Part shown: positions 28,101 to 40,387 of the stretch, piece by piece | How positions within the stretch are numbered: the stretch's first letter is position 1 | Layout of the letters: each line of letters begins with the position of its first letter | Source: Cladopsammia gracilis | Taxonomy: Eukaryota > Cnidaria > Anthozoa > Scleractinia > Dendrophylliidae | Assembly: GCA_022457155.1 (NCBI GenBank) | Contig: JAJGOT010000214.1 | Coordinates: forward strand, 782,001-846,000 | Length of the DNA stretch: 64,000 nucleotides | Direction of reading: 5' to 3' | The notes under the pieces: model-generated | Database searches by the model: none | Told to the model about the DNA's origin: nothing | The model's input: the letters and a program-made list of their open reading frames with translations, nothing else | Translations under genes and position numbers: made by a program

Positions 28101-29422
28101 TCGGAAGTTTGCTAATTTTAATGTGTCCTATTTAGTAGTCTATTGTCTAAATATCTAAAAGTCGAAGAAACGTTTTTACTGCGATCTCACATCAGTGGGA
28201 CTGATAAAGAAAACAGTCACTATATTCTTTATTCTTCTTTCTTCGGTTTTTTAATATTTGATAGTTTAATACAGAGAGCAAACTTCCGGCATAAGGGTAA
28301 CTTGAGCGAACTGACAGCAGCCGTTTTTTATCGTGTCATGAATATGTATTTTAAAATCCAAATTTATTAAACTTTTAAACAAGTCAGTATAAACAAGGAT
28401 TAAAGTTTCCTGCTTAAAAATGCAAAATTAACGACTTGAGACTTAGACAAGAAAACTTTTTTTCAATAGTGATTTCTTAGATGGCGCCCCCGCCTTCTCC
28501 CCTCGTCTGCGCTTGCCAGCAAGAAAGAAAAGGGGAGACTGGAAATCTAGCCTGCGCTTGTGAAACAAAAGAAATAGGTGAGACGCGTGCGAGCAGGCTA
28601 CTGGAAATCCAATTTGGAACCTTTTTTTAACGGGTCAGGATTATTAAAGATAGAACGGTCCATTAATCACCGGCTAATGGAATTAAAAGCCTCCTTGTCC
28701 ATAATTTGAACAGTTGTTAAAACGCTGTCGACTAATCGCAGCTGATATAACGGTCCTTGTTTTAGAAAAGTAAAGAAACAAAAACGCGCCGAAAAAGGAA
28801 AATAATGTTTTTAAAGGAACTGTCAACATTTTAAAAGGCTTGTTATGACGAATTACACGGCAACCAATTAGCAAATGGATCTCGAGAATGGTTTTAAAAA
28901 GGGCTAGGCATAAACGCATTTTGAAGAGAATAAACATGGATACAAGCAAAGCGGGAACTTAATTAATAGTCTTTTATTTTTCGCCATTTGTAAGTTGTCA
29001 CATTTTACGGGTTTAATAGGGTCGTTGCCCCGCTGAACGGAGTGAAGAATGCCAGAAATTTGCGGCACCTCAGTGGGAGATTAACCATGCGCCGAGGTGC
29101 GTGTTCCTTTGGGATATCGCGTCAATAGGAGGACAAAAGACGAAATTAATTAGGAGATTTTAGAGATAATTTTGCTTTGGCAGCATGATAAAGATAAACT
29201 GGCTCTCTCACTCGTGTAACCTAACCCGGGTTCAAACGCATGCATATCATTTTGCGTTTTCCAAAGGAAAATAACAGAATAAACTCATGGCCTGAAAGCT
29301 GTTGACTCAAAAACTCGTGTTTTGCGAGATAATTGCTCGAAGCACTTCATTTACAAATGTGATTTGGCAGCTTCTAAAATGTTGTCTTTGTCCTAACAAG
29401 GTTACTTTGATAGCGTTGACAG

Positions 29423-29574
29423 TTTAATTCAATTAATCTTAGGTTTCTAACTTTGACGGCCTGTCAGGCTAATTGAATTACGCGGCTGGCGATCCGCAGC
29501 TGATTGGTCGGTGAGTTAGGCAAATACTTTAATTAATTAGTCATCAATTTCGCACAAGCTGTATAATTTAATTG
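29423..29574 (+). promoter_or_regulatory. Cluster of homeodomain-type TAATT sites upstream of the Lbx-like gene
   Basis: Within 150 bp there are six or more ATTA/TAAT cores (tttaattc, caattaat, ctaattgaatta, tttaattaattag, atttaattg). They lie 180-330 bases upstream of the start codon. Such clusters can bind homeodomain proteins, including the gene's own product. The local A/T content makes chance clustering possible. Confidence 0.35.
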
Positions 29575-29752
29575 ACGCATCTTCAGGCTGGGTGAAAACT
29601 CCGAGGTGGCTAGTGTGATCGGTGAGTTACAAATGAAAGGCATTGCCGCAGCATAGAGGTTTTAGATCAGTCGAGCTTCGCGCAACGTGGGATTACGGTC
29701 GTAGATCCGATCACATTTCTAACGCTCGCTTTTCTTCGAAAGGAAAATTTTC

Positions 29753-30717
29753 ATGGAGAGACAAAGAATTAAAAACAATTCGAGTACTTCGGGTTCTGCG
29801 AGCAATAATGGGAGAAACACGGATAGCCAACATGACAGAGGCGCTAGTAACAAAGTGCTGCCTTTTTCAATCGAAGCCATCCTGAGCGCACCGCATCCAA
29901 AGAGAGAAATGCCGGTTTCAAGAAAAAGAGCGCATTCTTCTCCAAGAGAAAACCACGAGGATTGGGCTTCACCTCTCTCCACTCTGGAGGACTTTACAAG
30001 TAGTAATTTACCTGAGGACAGTGAAAATAAATCAGAAAATCCCGAAATAGGTAAGCTTAAAACCTTGTTATTATTCAACTGTTCCCGGCAACAAAAGCCA
30101 GGAAGCTCTTAGTGGGAAGTAATGCAGCATTAGCTCTTGAAAGCTTTCACTCTCTGATCGCTTGTAAACACATTTCAAAATTGCACTCTCTCGATCGAAT
30201 CGGCTTCCATAGCCTAGAATAAATAGTAGTGACCCTGTATCATTCTTAAAGCAATCGAAAAGCAGGTTTAAACGCATTGTTTATTTGCGATTTGCATAGC
30301 TGAAGCTGTACTAAAAACATTTCTCGGCATGCTTAGTTCACCAAAGCTTCAATACATTTATCAACTGAGTCATTGTGTCTCACCGCTTTTTCAGCATCAA
30401 AAAGCCTTCAACATAAGCTTGTGGCTTTCCAGGCAAGACTGAACGCCAGGAAACGACGCAAGGCAAGAACATGCTTCACAAATCAACAAATATTTGAGCT
30501 TGAGAGAAGGTTCGTGTACCAGAAGTACCTCTCTCCTTCGGACAGGGACGAAATTGCACATTCGCTGGGAATATCTGGAGCACAAGTCATCACATGGTTT
30601 CAAAACAGACGCGCGAAATTTCGACGAGATCTCGAAGAACTGAAAAGCGACGTTCAAGCTGCGAAGATTATGGACAACAAGCAAGTCAACCGATTGTGTA
30701 AGCGGTTAGAAATTTAA
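29753..30717 (+). CDS. Lbx: Lbx/ladybird-like homeobox transcription factor
   Basis: Two exons (29753-30050 and 30395-30717) joined by a 344-bp GT-AG intron of phase 1 encode 206 residues. Residues 36-45 (LPFSIEAILS) are an eh1-like Groucho-binding motif in the position and form typical of Lbx proteins. The homeodomain spans about 120-179 with R5, F8, L16, F20, W48, F49, Q50, N51 and R53 all present, plus the Lbx-type stretch VYQKYLSP and T47 (QVITWFQNRRAK). The segment after it (LEELKSDVQAAK) also resembles the conserved Lbx C-terminal flank. The product would be a nuclear DNA-binding repressor of the NK cluster class. The protein is shorter than vertebrate Lbx. The start codon context is weak (ttcATGg), so an upstream start is possible. 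Orthology should be tested by phylogeny against Tlx and other NK genes. Confidence 0.88.
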
Positions 30718-31442
30718 CGACTGAGGCTTGTGTCGGTACAATGTCAGTGCAGCTTCTTCAGTCTGCTTTCATTTCATCCAGACACTTAACATGGACTTAT
30801 GTGTTCATGTCGTTCTTTTCCTTCACAACCACCGTTTCCTTATCCACGAACGCTCATCCTCAGACACTTCAATCTGTACAGAACCATGCAAGGAACGTTC
30901 GAATTTTGCTATCGAAAAAAATGTTTCGGACCCTCCAACATTCACCAGTGACAAATTGAACTTGCTGCCAGTGAGTTTTAAAACTGTTGTTGAGTTTGTA
31001 TAGTATGTTTGCGTTTATTTAGTTGATTTTTGTTGTTGAATCTGTTGAACAAATCTCCTTAACTAACATGATTTGCCTCAGGGTTAAATGCTTTGCTAAA
31101 CTGTGCGGGACGCAATCATAAATCACTGAGGTTTTTTGACACACTGGCGAAGTAAGACGCTAAACTGAGCCATAAATCAACTTGCTGTCTACTTAGCCAA
31201 GGAAGGCTTGAAACTATTTTGGGAGAAAGGTCATAGTCAATAACCGGACGTTGCATCCGAATGAACGGGCTTTTTCGTTTCCTTCTTTTCAATAAGCTAA
31301 ATTGAAGGTTTGTTTCGTTTTGTTTTCTTTATTTATAAACTCATACATGGCGAATTTTCCGATGACATGAGAAATATCAAGTTTCTCGATAAATGTGAAA
31401 GAAAGGTTGTATATATAACATTATGAAGTTCGTTTTTGTGTG

Positions 31443-31463
31443 AATAAACTACTGTTAAATAAA
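31443..31463 (+). terminator. Candidate polyadenylation signals of the Lbx-like gene
   Basis: Two AATAAA hexamers (31443-31448 and 31458-31463) lie about 730-745 bases after the stop codon. They would give a 3' untranslated region of about 760 bases. No coding frame of note lies between. Confidence 0.4.
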
Positions 31464-32019
31464 GCTTTGTGTCTATCCTTTCTTATTCTATAAAAGCATC
31501 CGTTTGTTGCGTCAATTCTGTAAAGAGTACAAAACGTTTATTTGCTTTGGTTCTCCGAGTGCGGCCGCTATAGTTTTCAGTTCTGCGATCCAAGTTATCC
31601 TGTATTAGACTATGGACGAAAGTTGAAGGAATCTTTAACATATAACATAGAATTTCTTCTGTGACAAAGGATTAATATATATGTAATATGCCACATCTAC
31701 CGCGTTATCTGCTCTCGACAGATTGCAGATCGGACACCGCCGGACTTGCTTCGATCCGAACAATGCCTTTCAAAAAATGATTTATAAACTCAGGAAACGG
31801 AGGTGCAAAACCATTCGTTAACGTCAAAGAGCTGAGGATTGGCAATCAAGCTTTTATCTCTTTAGATCTCTTTAGCCAGTGATGGATTGTTTCGCTGAAG
31901 TAACTCGTGAGAACAAGCTAAGCAAGTGTTCTTGAATTGGTCTTGCGGTGGGTGATTGTTTGGGCAACCAACACTGTGATTGATTAGCTTTGATTAATCC
32001 TTTATAACTTCCAAGAACG

Positions 32020-32190
32020 TAAAACATCAAAATTCAATAAAAATCCCAATACACATTTTGTAAAATACTACAAAACAAATAGTACCAAAGGAAAGCGCTG
32101 CCAAAAATGGTCACACCATTGGATTTCGTCAACAGACTCAAAATTTAGAACCACACTACATGTGTTTGGACACAATTGACTCCTGGAGTG
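32020..32190 (+). repeat. Dispersed repeat (tcatttgaatggtc family), copy 2
   Basis: It shares cattttgtaaaatac, aaacaaatagtacc and a form of aatggtcacacc...ggatttcgtcaacagactc with the copies near 22.1, 35.8 and 38.8 kb. Confidence 0.55.
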
Positions 32191-33486
32191 ATTGAGTAAG
32201 ATGGACGCTTCTCTTAGCCGCAAGAATCATTCTCTTTTCTATTTTTTTTTTGTTGCATTACTCAATGTTTCAGTGTTATCATGTTAAGTTAACTTATTGG
32301 GATAGTTAAGACGAATCCATTGTGAAAGCTTAGGGAGTGAACAGCACAAGAATTCGTGACGCCGGAAGGTTAGTTGTTCCCAAACGTTCAAATATCAGTG
32401 CCCCTTCACTGAAATACCTGTGTTGAGCAACTCTGCCTTTCTCCACCTTTTCGCTGGAATACTGCTTCAATCATGCAGTCCACTGTCTTAACGCTCTGCG
32501 CAAAACAAAATCAAAGTGCTACAGATTCGGGTTTATTGAACTCTAAATCGAATTTAGTGCCCAAGAAACGGACAGGAATTCCGGATTAAGCCAAATATTG
32601 GAAGACGATAGTCCTTCGGTTCTGGGCCAAAAACACATGATATGTACTTGTACACGACACTTTTGGTGATTTATGGCGCTTTGAAATTTAGCGTCGACAA
32701 GATACCCTCCCATAGAGCTATAAGCAGTTCTTTAGTAAAGGTTAATGTTGAGCCGGTTTTGTCGACAATTACATGTCGTTTCTTCGCTTGCTAACAAGAC
32801 CGGATTATTTTTGCAGCGGCAAAAATGGATCATGCTCCAAACTGCGGGATCGCGGAGGCGTTTGAATAGATTGAACTCTTTGCGCCCTTATCTGCAGACC
32901 ATTTTAGTCTCCCGAGATTTTCGAGGAATACAACAAGCCCTCGAAAGGGATACACGAGCAAAGACAAATGGTGGTCCTTTCGCCGTTTTCTCTCTTTTTA
33001 TTTTTTGAAGAGTTTCGCATTCAGTTGACTTGGACTCCTCCTATCCCTTTATCTTATCCACAGACTCAGAGCCTTCGTTACTGAAAAAGCTTGCAAAGAT
33101 TGACAAGCTTGGTTGTGCTTGGCTTTATCGCAACTTTCATCAGTAAAATACTGAGTAAAGAAAATGAATGAACAAAACCAGTACTGACGAAGAGTTTTCA
33201 TTGAAATGATTTCATCCACCAGCAGGCTTAAAAGTCAAAACCACCTCATGCAGCTAAATCAACAACCTAACAGAAAAAGCTAAGTGGGACCATCTTGTAC
33301 ATCATAAGCAGTGCACCACGGGACTGTAGGATAGCTTTTATTTAATGGTGTGGTTACACTTTAGGAGTTTATCCACATTACACAACTCACGGTTTCAATC
33401 TGGACTGAGGAATAAAACTAGAACGGTCTAACACTGAGGTCAACTCTAGTCACTAGCCATCTTTCTTTTCCTTTATTTGCTAATTG

Positions 33487-33652
33487 CCTGTAAAAATCCG
33501 CAGTGAAGTGAACGATATGACTAGAGGAGGAGTATCTCGTACGTGAGACGTAGGCAACTGCAAAACATATACCATTATACCATTGCTACACTGTAAAGGC
33601 ATTGCAATCAAGACTGACCATTGAACTAGAAAGCGACCCCGTAAATCTACGC
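33487..33652 (+). repeat. Direct repeat, copy A
   Basis: About 160 bp from gcctgtaaaaatccgc to aaatctacgcctaa is about 90% like 34058-34210, in the same orientation 570 bp downstream. Phrases such as gaggaggagtatctcgtac and gaactagaaagcgaccccgt are shared. Confidence 0.8.
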
Positions 33653-34057
33653 CTAAGGAGTATCTAGGAGCACTTCACGAATCGTTTCGGTGGAAAGCTG
33701 TTGGAAGGCTTCAGTCATCTTCAAAATTCGTAATGAATTTCATAGTTTAAAAACTAGAGATTTTTATGTAAAATTCGCACAAACGCTCGCAAAATCGGAA
33801 CACTGATAATGCCTTTTGTTTTCGGAGGGATGAAAAAATACCGTTTTGGGTTCGAAATAAGGTCAGCTAGGTTTTTTAGTAAGGTGAAAGCAGCTGGCAA
33901 ATTCGCGGGATAAGATTCGTTTCCCTAAAATTTTCTGCCGTTGAAATATTCAGCTATAAGAGAACCGAAAAGCTCAAAACTGATATGATATGGAAAAACA
34001 GTACCACGCCATTACAAACATTCTCCTAAACATTTCTCGTTGGGTGCACCTGATAAT

Positions 34058-34210
34058 TGCCTGTAAAGATTCGCGATGAAGTGAACGATATGACCAGAGG
34101 AGGAGTATCTCGTACATGAGACGTAGGCAACATATACCATTGCTACACTACAAAGGATTGAAATCAAGACTGATCATTGAACTAGAAAGCGACCCCGTAA
34201 ATCTACGCCT
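34058..34210 (+). repeat. Direct repeat, copy B
   Basis: Second copy of the segment at 33487-33652, with small deletions (for example, the ctgcaaa before catataccatt is missing). Directly after it lies a fragment of the MITE family seen at 58040-58180. Confidence 0.8.
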
Positions 34211-34242
34211 ATTCGAAGCATTTTACATCAGAAAAGCTTGGA

Positions 34243-34345
34243 TTTTACCATTCTATCACAGTAGTTTTAGGCCTCATTCGAATAATTTTATATTCTTAAA
34301 ATGCTACTGAAGGACAATATCCAAAGATTATTATACCATTGCGTT
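34243..34345. mobile_element. Half-copy of the cacagtagttt MITE family
   Basis: attttaccattctatcacag, then gcctcattcgaataatttta and ctactgaaggacaatatcc match one arm plus flank of the foldback at 58040-58180 in reverse orientation. The other arm is missing. Confidence 0.5.
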
Positions 34346-35381
34346 GTTTAAAATAATAAAAAAAATAATCAAACATAAAAAATAATTTTCGCTTTATTTC
34401 TTTTTAATAAACTAGTACCAGGAATTAGCACAGACCGCATAATCATAATTGAGCATGGGAGCAAACTCGCATAACTTCAAAGTGGAAATAGCAATTCGTG
34501 ACATGAAGGAAAAATTGAAATTCGAAGGGGCGGATGATTGCGTGTTTAGTTTTCAACACTGAGGAATGGATTTCAGGCAAGTTGAGAATTTTGTAACCTA
34601 ACAGGCGCTTGTTTAACAAAGAAGCACAAAAAAGAAAAAAAAAATAACACTCATTAATTTTAATTAACTGAGACAGGTAGAAGGGATTTGTATGAACTTC
34701 AACTTTGGAATGCAAGTTTGAACACGTAAAAGTCCGAAAAAAAATGTTCGAACATTTCGATATTTAGGATCACTAGAAATGTTCTCATTTTTACGATACA
34801 GCAAGTTTGGCAGAACAAATTCATTTTTGACTATTACTAAGCGGCATTGAACAGTTGTATACAGCTGCTATTTTATTGTTTTGCCGTTGAATACCAACTT
34901 GACCCTTAAATCCGTAAAATCAATAGAAGGTTTGATAAAGAAGGTATTTCATCGATATCACAGAATCTAATGACACATCGACCTTGGGCGGAGTTGTTTC
35001 ATCAGTTCACTGCTTTGAAATCTAAATCTCATGTTAATCCTTCGCTAACGAGTTAGTGAAGCTAATAAACAAACATATTTAATTTCTCAAGAACAGCAGT
35101 GAAATGAATGAGTACTCAATGCTTGCGTATTTGAAGAGTACTCCTTAAAGTTTTTTATCGGATCCTACTTCAGGATGTTTTGCCTATTCTTCTTTTTGTT
35201 TACCACAAAGGAAGGAAGACTAAAAGACCATCACTGGTATTTTAGGCGGGGCGTTTTAGATCAAAGTGTTTGTGTTCGTTTGCATGATCCCCGGCGAGTT
35301 TCATGTTTATTTTTATTTCAGTTGATTAATTGAGCTTACTGTACAATGCATGGGTACCTACTGTCGTTTAATTTTGTCACA

Positions 35382-35575
35382 TACCGTATTTTAGTACTAA
35401 AATAAGCGCCTCCCTCAATGAAACGCCCCCTCAGATCAACCTTCCTATGGAGGTTGACGAGGAGGGATATTTTTAATCAGACTATAAATATATTTTAAGA
35501 ATAGAACGATTTCTGTGTGCCTGGGTGACCAGCCTTTCAGTCATTGATTATTAAATTAACGCCAAAAATACGGTA
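35382..35575. mobile_element. MITE with taccgtatttt ends
   Basis: Inverted ends taccgtatttt...taagcgcc and the reverse complement of aacgccaaaaatacggta flank about 190 bp. The interior contains a small inverted pair (caaccttcctatggaggttg). TA at both ends suggests a Tc1/mariner- or pogo-type source. Confidence 0.6.
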
Positions 35576-35799
35576 TCTTCAAATCCATAAATAGTCCACG
35601 ATTTGTAACCCAAGTTGTCAGTGTTTGGCTCGTTAGTATTGGCGGGGTGCCGCTGCAAACGGCGGCTCTACTCAAAAAAATTTTTAATAGGTTAGAAATC
35701 TGTTCTGGATTTGAATTCATCAGAAGTATGTATACTTACAGAAAACTTTATCAACCGTTTTACTCAAAAGATAGATCTGAGTCACAATTGAAAATCTTG

Positions 35800-35930
35800 C
35801 AGATCTTGCCGAAATATCCCAATCTCATTATGTAAAATACTGAAAAATACTGAATCAGTTCCACATGAAAGTATTACACAATAGCTTTCATTTGAATGGT
35901 CATACACTCTCGGAATTCGTCTGCTGCCTT
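35800..35930 (+). repeat. Dispersed repeat (tcatttgaatggtc family), copy 3
   Basis: It shares attatgtaaaatactgaaaa and ctttcatttgaatggtcata with the copies at 22.1, 32.0 and 38.8 kb; it is diverged and probably truncated. Confidence 0.5.
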
Positions 35931-36289
35931 TTTTTTGAAGCACAAGACATAGAATGAAAAGGACAGTTCGTAATTCGTCAGAAATACCCACAGAAAGTCT
36001 TTTTTAAAATATTCGTGCATCGAAGCCATTGTGTTTCCAAACTGAAGATCATACGTAAAGGCCTCAACACGACGAGAAGTTGAGGCGTCTTCAATTCGGG
36101 GGCACAGACAGTCCTTCTTTCTCGAACACTGAAAAGTGAATGAAAAACGAAAGAGTTAAGATACAAATAATTAAAAAGTAAGCAACGAAAAGTCACAGAA
36201 AGCTATGAAGGGCCAGCAAGCCGTAAAAAGCATATTCAAAGGCAACAACTAAATTGAATACATGTCTAGAGTCACAGTGTATATAATGT

Positions 36290-37130
36290 GGGTCCAGCTC
36301 AATTGAGACTCGGTTAATGAAATCGTGAGGTGCGACCAATCCTGAAATAAAAGTAGTGTGTGAGCATTACCCCTGTGGTACTGGTTATTGTGCTATACAA
36401 GGTGGGCTCTAACTTTCGGAGTCTATGGATAAAATCGTGAAGTGCGAAATGAAAGCTGAGCAGTACTTCCTTGCAGTGCTATCATTATACATACGTACAA
36501 GATGATGCTAACTTTTGAGTCTGTAGATGAAATCTTGAAGTGCACGTGAGTGTTTGAGTGAATCTCTTGAGCAGTACTTTCCTGTTGTACTATTTACTAT
36601 GCTGTACAAGGTGGTCCTATAATAACGTTTGAGTCTGTGGGTGAAATCGTGTAGTGTGACTAATTAAATAAAAACTATTGAACAGTTCTTTTCAATAGTG
36701 CTATTCATTAAACTGTACAAGGTAGTTCTAACTTTTGATCAGTGGACGGAACTCGCCTAACGTGTGTCTATTCCAGAAAGCTATTCAATGAGCATTTCTT
36801 TCTTGCAGTGTTGTTTATTATGCTGTACAAAGTGGTTCTAATTTTTGAGTCTCGGATGAACTCCTAAAACGTGATTATTCAAATTAAAGTTGTTGAGCAT
36901 TTAAAACCCTGCATTACCTTCATGAAGTGCTGTTCATTATGCTGTACAAGGTAGTTCTAGCTTTTGAGTCTCAGACTTTGGATGAAGACTTAAAGTGTGA
37001 CTATTCATACCCCAAATAACCTTCCTTTGTTGGCTAGATAGATAGATGGATAGATAGATATTTTTTTTACGCTGTACAAGGTCGTTCCAACTTAGTATGT
37101 GGATAAAATCGTAAATGTGCCGTTCGGCTT
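36290..37130 (+). repeat. Degenerate tandem repeat, period about 110-120 bp
   Basis: About seven units share the core gctgtacaaggtggttctaa, then cttttgagtctgtggatgaa and atcgtgaagtgtgac. Cores start near 36393, 36495, 36602, 36713, 36823, 36942 and 37071. Divergence and indels show it is old. The last unit carries a gata-type microsatellite near 37030-37060. Confidence 0.75.
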
Positions 37131-40100
37131 CTCAGCTGTGCGTCACTGATATGATGTTTGCGAATTTGTAGAATTTACAAAATAAATTTTAGGTTAGTTT
37201 CTCATTTTGATCTTGACAGGCTGCTGTTTGGACACTTGCGAGAAAAAGGGCGTAAACACACTAGACAATAATAATAAATAATAAAAACAGTTCGTAATGC
37301 GCATTTAAACTTAATCTCGTTTAAATTTGCGCAAAAGTGCAAATTAACAAGATTTTGTTCAAATGCGTATTAAAATTTTTAAACGACTAAGACATTTAAA
37401 ACAAAAGGATAAAAAATAACAGATTAATAAAACACCGTTTTAAAAAGAAGCGTCTTAGCTTGTACCGTTTGATTCATACAATCTAATTTTTTGCTGAACA
37501 AATTAATGCTGTTGACACTGATTGTACAAGCTAATCCCCTCTCCCCCCCCCCCCCCCCCCCATTCTTCGTTTCTTTCAAATTGTAGTTATTTGATCATCG
37601 TGTAAAATGGACAAGCCCGAGGTGTGGTTTTCAAAATAAACTTCAAACTCCAGCCAAAATATTTTGGATTGTCTGCAAGGGATAAAGTTGAAAAGGATAA
37701 AGTTATCTTTACATCGGACTCATCAATCTCTGCCGTCGGCATATTGTCTCCATGTTCCCTAAAATATGACCTCCACCTATGAATTGAAAAGCATACGTGT
37801 GTGTATACGGATAGTGTTGATTTACACTTTGAGTGAGGGGCGATTAATGCATGCACAGGGCAAAGGGGTTGCTCTAGTTAGTACAGCGTTACAGAGTACT
37901 GCTTTTACACAGCAATTGCACATGAGTCAGAGAGACAAAGTCCAAAAATAAAATAAAATAAAGCAACCGAGCATAATTGTTTTTAGCAGAAAATACGATA
38001 CATGAATCAAACAGCAAAATACACAGTGTAAATCTCAGTGCTTTATACCTTTTCACTTTGCCTTCTCTGGACCAAACTCAGAAGTTACAACCGCTGCATC
38101 TAACAATTAAGTTTAAGGACAAAATAGACCTGACCAACCCTTAACAAACTTTAACTAAGTGATTATAAGCTTGCAGTTCCCTGGCGCTTGAGCTAAATGG
38201 GGTGCAGGAGTGAAAGCCTGTATAAACAATACCAGATAGAAAAATTTTATCAGTTTCGCTGCATTTTGGCTAAACAAACATGTTTATGAAGCAAACAAGT
38301 GACTCTTTTGATACTCTTAAGAGAAAAGGATTCCAGCCAACGAGTATTTGGCGGATTCAAAACCTTTAACTAACGAAAGTTGCGATAATCATTAAACATT
38401 TCCCTCTGCACTGGTATATATATCATGATCAGATCCCAACTCAAAACGCACCAAGCACTACCGAAAGGGAGCAGATTATAGTAAAATTCCCATGGATGAT
38501 ACGCTCAATGTACTGAATCGTTCGATGTAGAAATAATTTTCCAATCATGGATACTTTTCGGGATCTTTAATTCCGTTTGCGTGAAACATTTGTAATTTAC
38601 CCCCACTTACACAATTAATTAATGTCTCGGCGTTCATGATTGTCAGACGTGATCAAATGCTTGACAGTTTTGCAAACCCACGGAGCGTTCGATTCCCCTG
38701 CCCAAGTTTGACTAAACTGCAGCCTGTGGAACTAACTGAACTAGCACCTCATTTCCTTAGTCTGTGTAGCGCAGCCTCACTACTTGTTCGAGCAACAAAT
38801 GGTAACAATATAAAATGCCGTTAATAACCCTTTAACTCTCAGGAGTGCCAAAGTTGGAAATTCAAGAAAAGTCCCAAATTTCATTTTGTAAAATATCGAA
38901 AAACAAATGGTACCTTGCAAAAGTACTGCCTAAGAGGTTTCATTTGAATGGTCACATCATAGGATTTCCTCAACAGACTCAAAAGTTAGAACTACACGAC
39001 ATGTCACCATAATTGACGCTGAGAGTAAAAGGGTTAAGCGGTTTAACAGTGAAAAAAGTGCTGAATATGAACTCAGAATGACATATTATCCATGTAAAGT
39101 TAAATAGCTAATACATAAGCGTTTACTGACAGGAAACAAGAATACACATAGCGATCTGTTCATTCCAGAATGACTACCGATATCACAGTAGGTTCCTTTA
39201 TTGACCAAGCCCCACCCAATCGTCAGGATAACATGGAGGAATCTTAAATCTCGTCTATTATACCGCCTTCATGTTTTCAACTGGTACTATTCTTATTGGT
39301 CTGAAATGGAATGCTCTGTTGTGTTTCCGCATTGTTATAAACATAAGATAACCCTTGATTTCCTATGAAAACTGAACTTGCGTGTCTATTCAGAGCCGTA
39401 CTGCAGTTTGATTTCACCGCAAGAACAATAACGCTTGTAGTTTTATCAACAGTGCCAAGGAACTTTCTATGGTTCATTTTTAAATTTCCGTTTCAAACAC
39501 TCTCCTCTACTTGGTTTAAGTTATACACTACATCCAGTCCTTACATCTAAATGTAAAAGTTCGCGGGATACTGGTATATGCTATTTTACTGAGTTGCATA
39601 GCTCTTCCCCTGTTAAGAATTTGAACACATACTTCATGGCAATTTAATTTTCAACATTGCGATTGCTAAAAAGAATCAGAGAAAATGAAAATAGAGTTGC
39701 TCTAGTTTGATGTCAACATTTCATGGTTATCGTATCCCTGATTTCTTAATATTATCGAGACAAATCGTGAACGGTGATCAAACTTGCATTGCGCTCATGA
39801 ATCAGTCGCTAAAAAGATAATACTCTCGGCCGGATTAGCGACTGGAAAACCTACCCTTTACTATCGCTGCTCAGCCAAGTCGCAATGCGCTTTTAGCCTT
39901 CATAACCACGACCTTGCTAATCTCTTGAAATGTAACAGTTGTTAAGAAAAATCGCGTTTTAGCACTCAGAGGTATGCTCACCTAATTAATTTTACTGAAG
40001 TTCTGACAGTAATTAGATAATTCTTCCGGTGGGAGATATAATCGCATTAAGCAGGCATTCGATATCGTGTATCTTTACATTCCATCTGGCGCCTCTGCGA

Positions 40101-40387
40101 GCTCGCGGTTTGTTAAAGCGGTTCGCCTGTCATCAATCCGACAGAGGTCAAATTTGACAACGACACTCAGTAGAGCAATTTATTTGTACAGACGTAAAGT
40201 TCTGTGAAATTAATAAGTGTCGTCGGCCTTTTGAGATGTTAGTGACCAAAACCGGATGTAAGTCAATAAAGTGAAACAAAAAAAATAAATATTAGGAACT
40301 AAAATTATAATACCATGGGACTTGGAAACAGCATGTTTTTATGATATGTGCGCGCAGCATTGAAATCAAAGCGAGCTGGGTTTTATG
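37131..40387. other. No gene recognised
   Basis: It contains a poly-C run at about 37542-37561 and the repeat at 38825-39036. Open frames are short and I recognise no protein. Confidence 0.45.
38825..39036 (+). mobile_element. Dispersed repeat (tcatttgaatggtc family), copy 4, with inverted ends
   Basis: This is the best-preserved copy in the window. It has imperfect inverted termini aaccctttaactctcag and ctgagagtaaaagggttaa, indicating a non-autonomous DNA transposon, possibly of the TTAA class (TTAA at the right end, ATAA at the left). Confidence 0.6.

Larger units (their letters stand above)
22251..29422. other. Gene-free stretch with two identified MITEs
   Basis: Apart from the elements at 24058-24643 and 25001-25177 I see no coding exon I can defend. 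A TCA/ATC microsatellite lies at about 24104-24136. An uninterrupted plus-strand frame at about 24762-25000 is discussed in the findings. The remainder is A/T-rich single-copy-looking DNA upstream of the homeobox gene and could hold its distal enhancers. Confidence 0.45.
31464..36289. other. Gene-poor stretch with dispersed repeats
   Basis: I see no exon here that I can support. The stretch includes the repeats listed separately at 32020-32190, 33487-33652, 34058-34345, 35382-35575 and 35800-35930. The rest is A/T-rich unique-looking DNA. Confidence 0.45.

Noticed and set aside
30728..31003. Small protein downstream of the Lbx-like gene
   Set aside because: It falls in the probable 3' untranslated region and has no recognisable homology.
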